DNA from: Marinihelvus sp963695135
Lineage (GTDB): Bacteria; Pseudomonadota; Gammaproteobacteria; Xanthomonadales; SZUA-36
Length of the DNA: 64,000 bases
Direction of reading: 5' to 3'
Assembly (NCBI GenBank): GCA_963695135.1
Contig: CAVOGA010000002.1
Span: 1 to 64,000 of the forward strand
A program made the translations under genes and the position numbers. The notes beneath the pieces were generated by a model, which ran no database searches, had not been told where the DNA came from, and was given only the letters and a program-made list of their open reading frames with translations. Shown here in pieces: positions 62,490 through 64,000 of the stretch (position 1 is its first letter; every line of letters starts with the position of its first letter).

Positions 62490-63579
62490 ATGCCCGCCGC
62501 AAGCGAAGACCTCATCCGCGAACAACTGTCCCGCATCAAAGCCCCGTTCCTGGAAAACGACCTGGTGTCCGCCGGCATGGTGCGCGGCATCGGTGTTGAC
62601 GGCGACAGGGCGGCCATTGACTTGCGCCTGGGATTCGCCGCCGGTGGTTTTATCGAGGAGCTGGCGGCGCAGGTTCGCAAGGCGGTGATCGATGCCGGCC
62701 TGGCAACCGAGGTCACCGTCAACGCGGACTGGAAAGTGCTGCCGCACCAGGTGCAGGGGGAGCTTAAGCCCATCGCCGGCATCCGCAACATCATTGCGGT
62801 CGCCTCCGGCAAGGGCGGCGTGGGCAAGTCCAGCACCGCGGTCAACCTGGCGCTGGCGCTGGCCCGGGACGGCGCGCGCGTGGGCCTGCTGGATGCGGAC
62901 ATCTACGGCCCCAGCATTCCGCGCATGCTCGGCGTGAAAGGCACGCCGGCTACCCGTGACAACAAGATCATTCCGCACCATGCGCACGGCGTGAAGCTGA
63001 TGTCCATGGGCTTCCTCGTCGACGAGGAGAACCCGATGATTTGGCGGGGCCCCATGGTGACTTCCGCGCTGCAGCAGATGCTGGGTGACTCGGAGTGGGG
63101 CGAGCTGGACTACATGATTATCGACCTGCCGCCGGGCACCGGCGATATCCAGCTGACCCTGGTGCAGAAGATCCCGGTCGCCGGCGCTGTAATCGTCACG
63201 ACGCCCCAGGACATTGCGCTGCTGGATGCCCGCAAGGCGCTGCAGATGTTCCGCAAGCTGGACGTGCACTGTGCTGGGCGTGGTGGAAAACATGAGCACG
63301 CACATTTGCAGCCAGTGCGGCTTCGAGGAGCCGATTTTCGGCACCGGTGGCGGCGACCGCATGGCGGAGCAATACGATATTCCGCTGCTCGGCCGGCTGC
63401 CGCTGGACATCCGCATCCGCGAGGCGCTGGACAACGGTAACCCGACCGTCGCTGCCGAGCCGGACGGCGAGCTGGCGGCGAGCTACATCGACTTCGCTCG
63501 CCAGACCGCGGCGCAACTTTCCCTGCGCGAGCGCAACCTGAAACTCGATTTGCCGCAGATCAACGTACAAAACCGTTAG
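62490..63579 (+). CDS. mrp: Iron-sulfur carrier ATPase Mrp/ApbC (one probable sequencing frameshift)
   Basis: A P-loop ATPase that carries 4Fe-4S clusters to apoproteins. The N-terminal DUF59 domain (residues 5-90) is followed by Walker A ASGKGGVGKSST and by DADIYGPSIPRMLG. The frame breaks near 63270; removing one T gives LDVHVLGVVENMSTHICSQCG, which holds the cluster-binding C-x2-C. Corrected length is 362 residues. AGGA 10 bases before the ATG supports the start, and a TACAAT box at 62450-62455 may be its -10 element. It is divergent from metG, as in E. coli. Confidence 0.94.
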
Positions 63580-63615
63580 ACACCTGATTAACCGACCCGG
63601 AGTCACTCCCCAGAC

Positions 63616-64000
63616 ATGAGCATCAAGTCCGACCGATGGATTCGCCGCATGGCCGAAGAGCACGGCATGATTGAGCCGTTCGAGCCGGGCCAGGTCCGGC
63701 GCAACGAAGCCGGCCAGCGGCTGGTTTCCTACGGCACCTCAAGCTACGGCTACGATGGCCGCTGCGCCAACCATTTCAAGATTTTCACCAACATCAACTC
63801 GGCCGTGGTGGACCCCAAGGCCTTCGATGAGAACAGTTTTGTCGATTTCGAGGGCGACTCCTGCATCATTCCGCCCAACTCCTTCGCCCTGGCGCACACG
63901 GTGGAATATTTCCGTATTCCGCGCAGCGTCCTGACCATCTGCCTCGGCAAATCCACCTACGCGCGCTGCGGCATCATCGTCAACGTCACCCCGCTGGAAC
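63616..64000 (+). CDS. dcd: dCTP deaminase, 3' end outside window
   Basis: The first 128 residues of a Pseudomonas-type dCTP deaminase (IKSDRWIRRMAEEHGMIEPFEPGQ). The motif LGKSTYARCGIIVNVTPLE carries the catalytic region; the active-site Glu would lie just beyond the edge. It converts dCTP to dUTP for thymidylate synthesis. It starts 36 bases after mrp on the same strand. Confidence 0.95.
   Translation, partial: MSIKSDRWIRRMAEEHGMIEPFEPGQVRRNEAGQRLVSYGTSSYGYDGRCANHFKIFTNINSAVVDPKAFDENSFVDFEGDSCIIPPNSFALAHTVEYFRIPRSVLTICLGKSTYARCGIIVNVTPLE

Overview
This is a GC-rich chromosomal segment of a gammaproteobacterium. The evidence is a metG / rnfABCDGE / nth block, a rpsT-murJ-ribF-ileS-lspA-ispH block followed by type IV minor pilins (compare Pseudomonas), YbiT, RNase T, MtfA and a Pseudomonas-type dCTP deaminase. 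A marine or soil relative of the Xanthomonadales/Chromatiales is a reasonable guess, but the window has no rRNA to test it. There are no phage genes, insertion sequences or CRISPR arrays.

Layout. 1-20 kb: partial mtfA, a secreted sulfatase next to a truncated phosphate permease gene, a class III cyclase/TPR protein, a secreted Asp-rich repeat protein, a DesK/NarL-like two-component pair, two small exported-protein genes, ybiT, a sulfotransferase, a TonB-domain protein, a GNAT enzyme, a BON-MscS channel, an AbgT transporter, and a lipoprotein with a ClpP-like fold paired with a small membrane protein. 20-29 kb: housekeeping genes obgE, rpsT, murJ, ribF, ileS, lspA, ispH. 28.6-30.9 kb: a compact pilV-pilW-pilX-pilE operon on the opposite strand, without pilY1 or fimT/fimU. 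31-35.5 kb: tRNA-Thr(CGU) and exported enzymes (amidase, cyclase-family hydrolase, SnoaL-like, beta-barrel). 35.7-45.8 kb: a GT-C / GtrA / GT2 sugar-transfer set, a Ca/Na antiporter, moaB-moeA, a secreted PPP-type phosphatase, a Trm112-like protein and an orphan HyuB. 45.8-49.8 kb: a Yip1-MacA-MacB-like export operon. 49.8-51.4 kb: rnt and a TraB/GumN protein. 51.4-54.2 kb: a complete hvfABCD cluster. 54.4-62.3 kb: nth, rnfEGDCBA and metG. 62.5-64 kb: mrp and dcd.

The most notable system is hvfABCD (51463-54164): an exported Cys-repeat precursor peptide (HvfA), its MNIO-family modifying enzyme (HvfB), the DUF2063 partner (HvfC) and a DoxX membrane protein (HvfD). Known relatives make copper-binding, post-translationally modified peptides (bufferin/oxazolin type). 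This precursor has six cysteines with mirror-symmetric spacing 5-12-12-12-5 and mixes EGKCG with EGSCG motifs. A 31-bp dyad lies about 170 bp upstream.

Quality warning. Eleven genes, including the normally essential metG and ispH, are broken by frameshifts. I count 17 events, and every one is repaired by removing a single base. The corrected lengths are all whole codons and match family lengths where I know them. This looks like insertion-type sequencing error rather than pseudogenes, so these genes are given at their full corrected extents.
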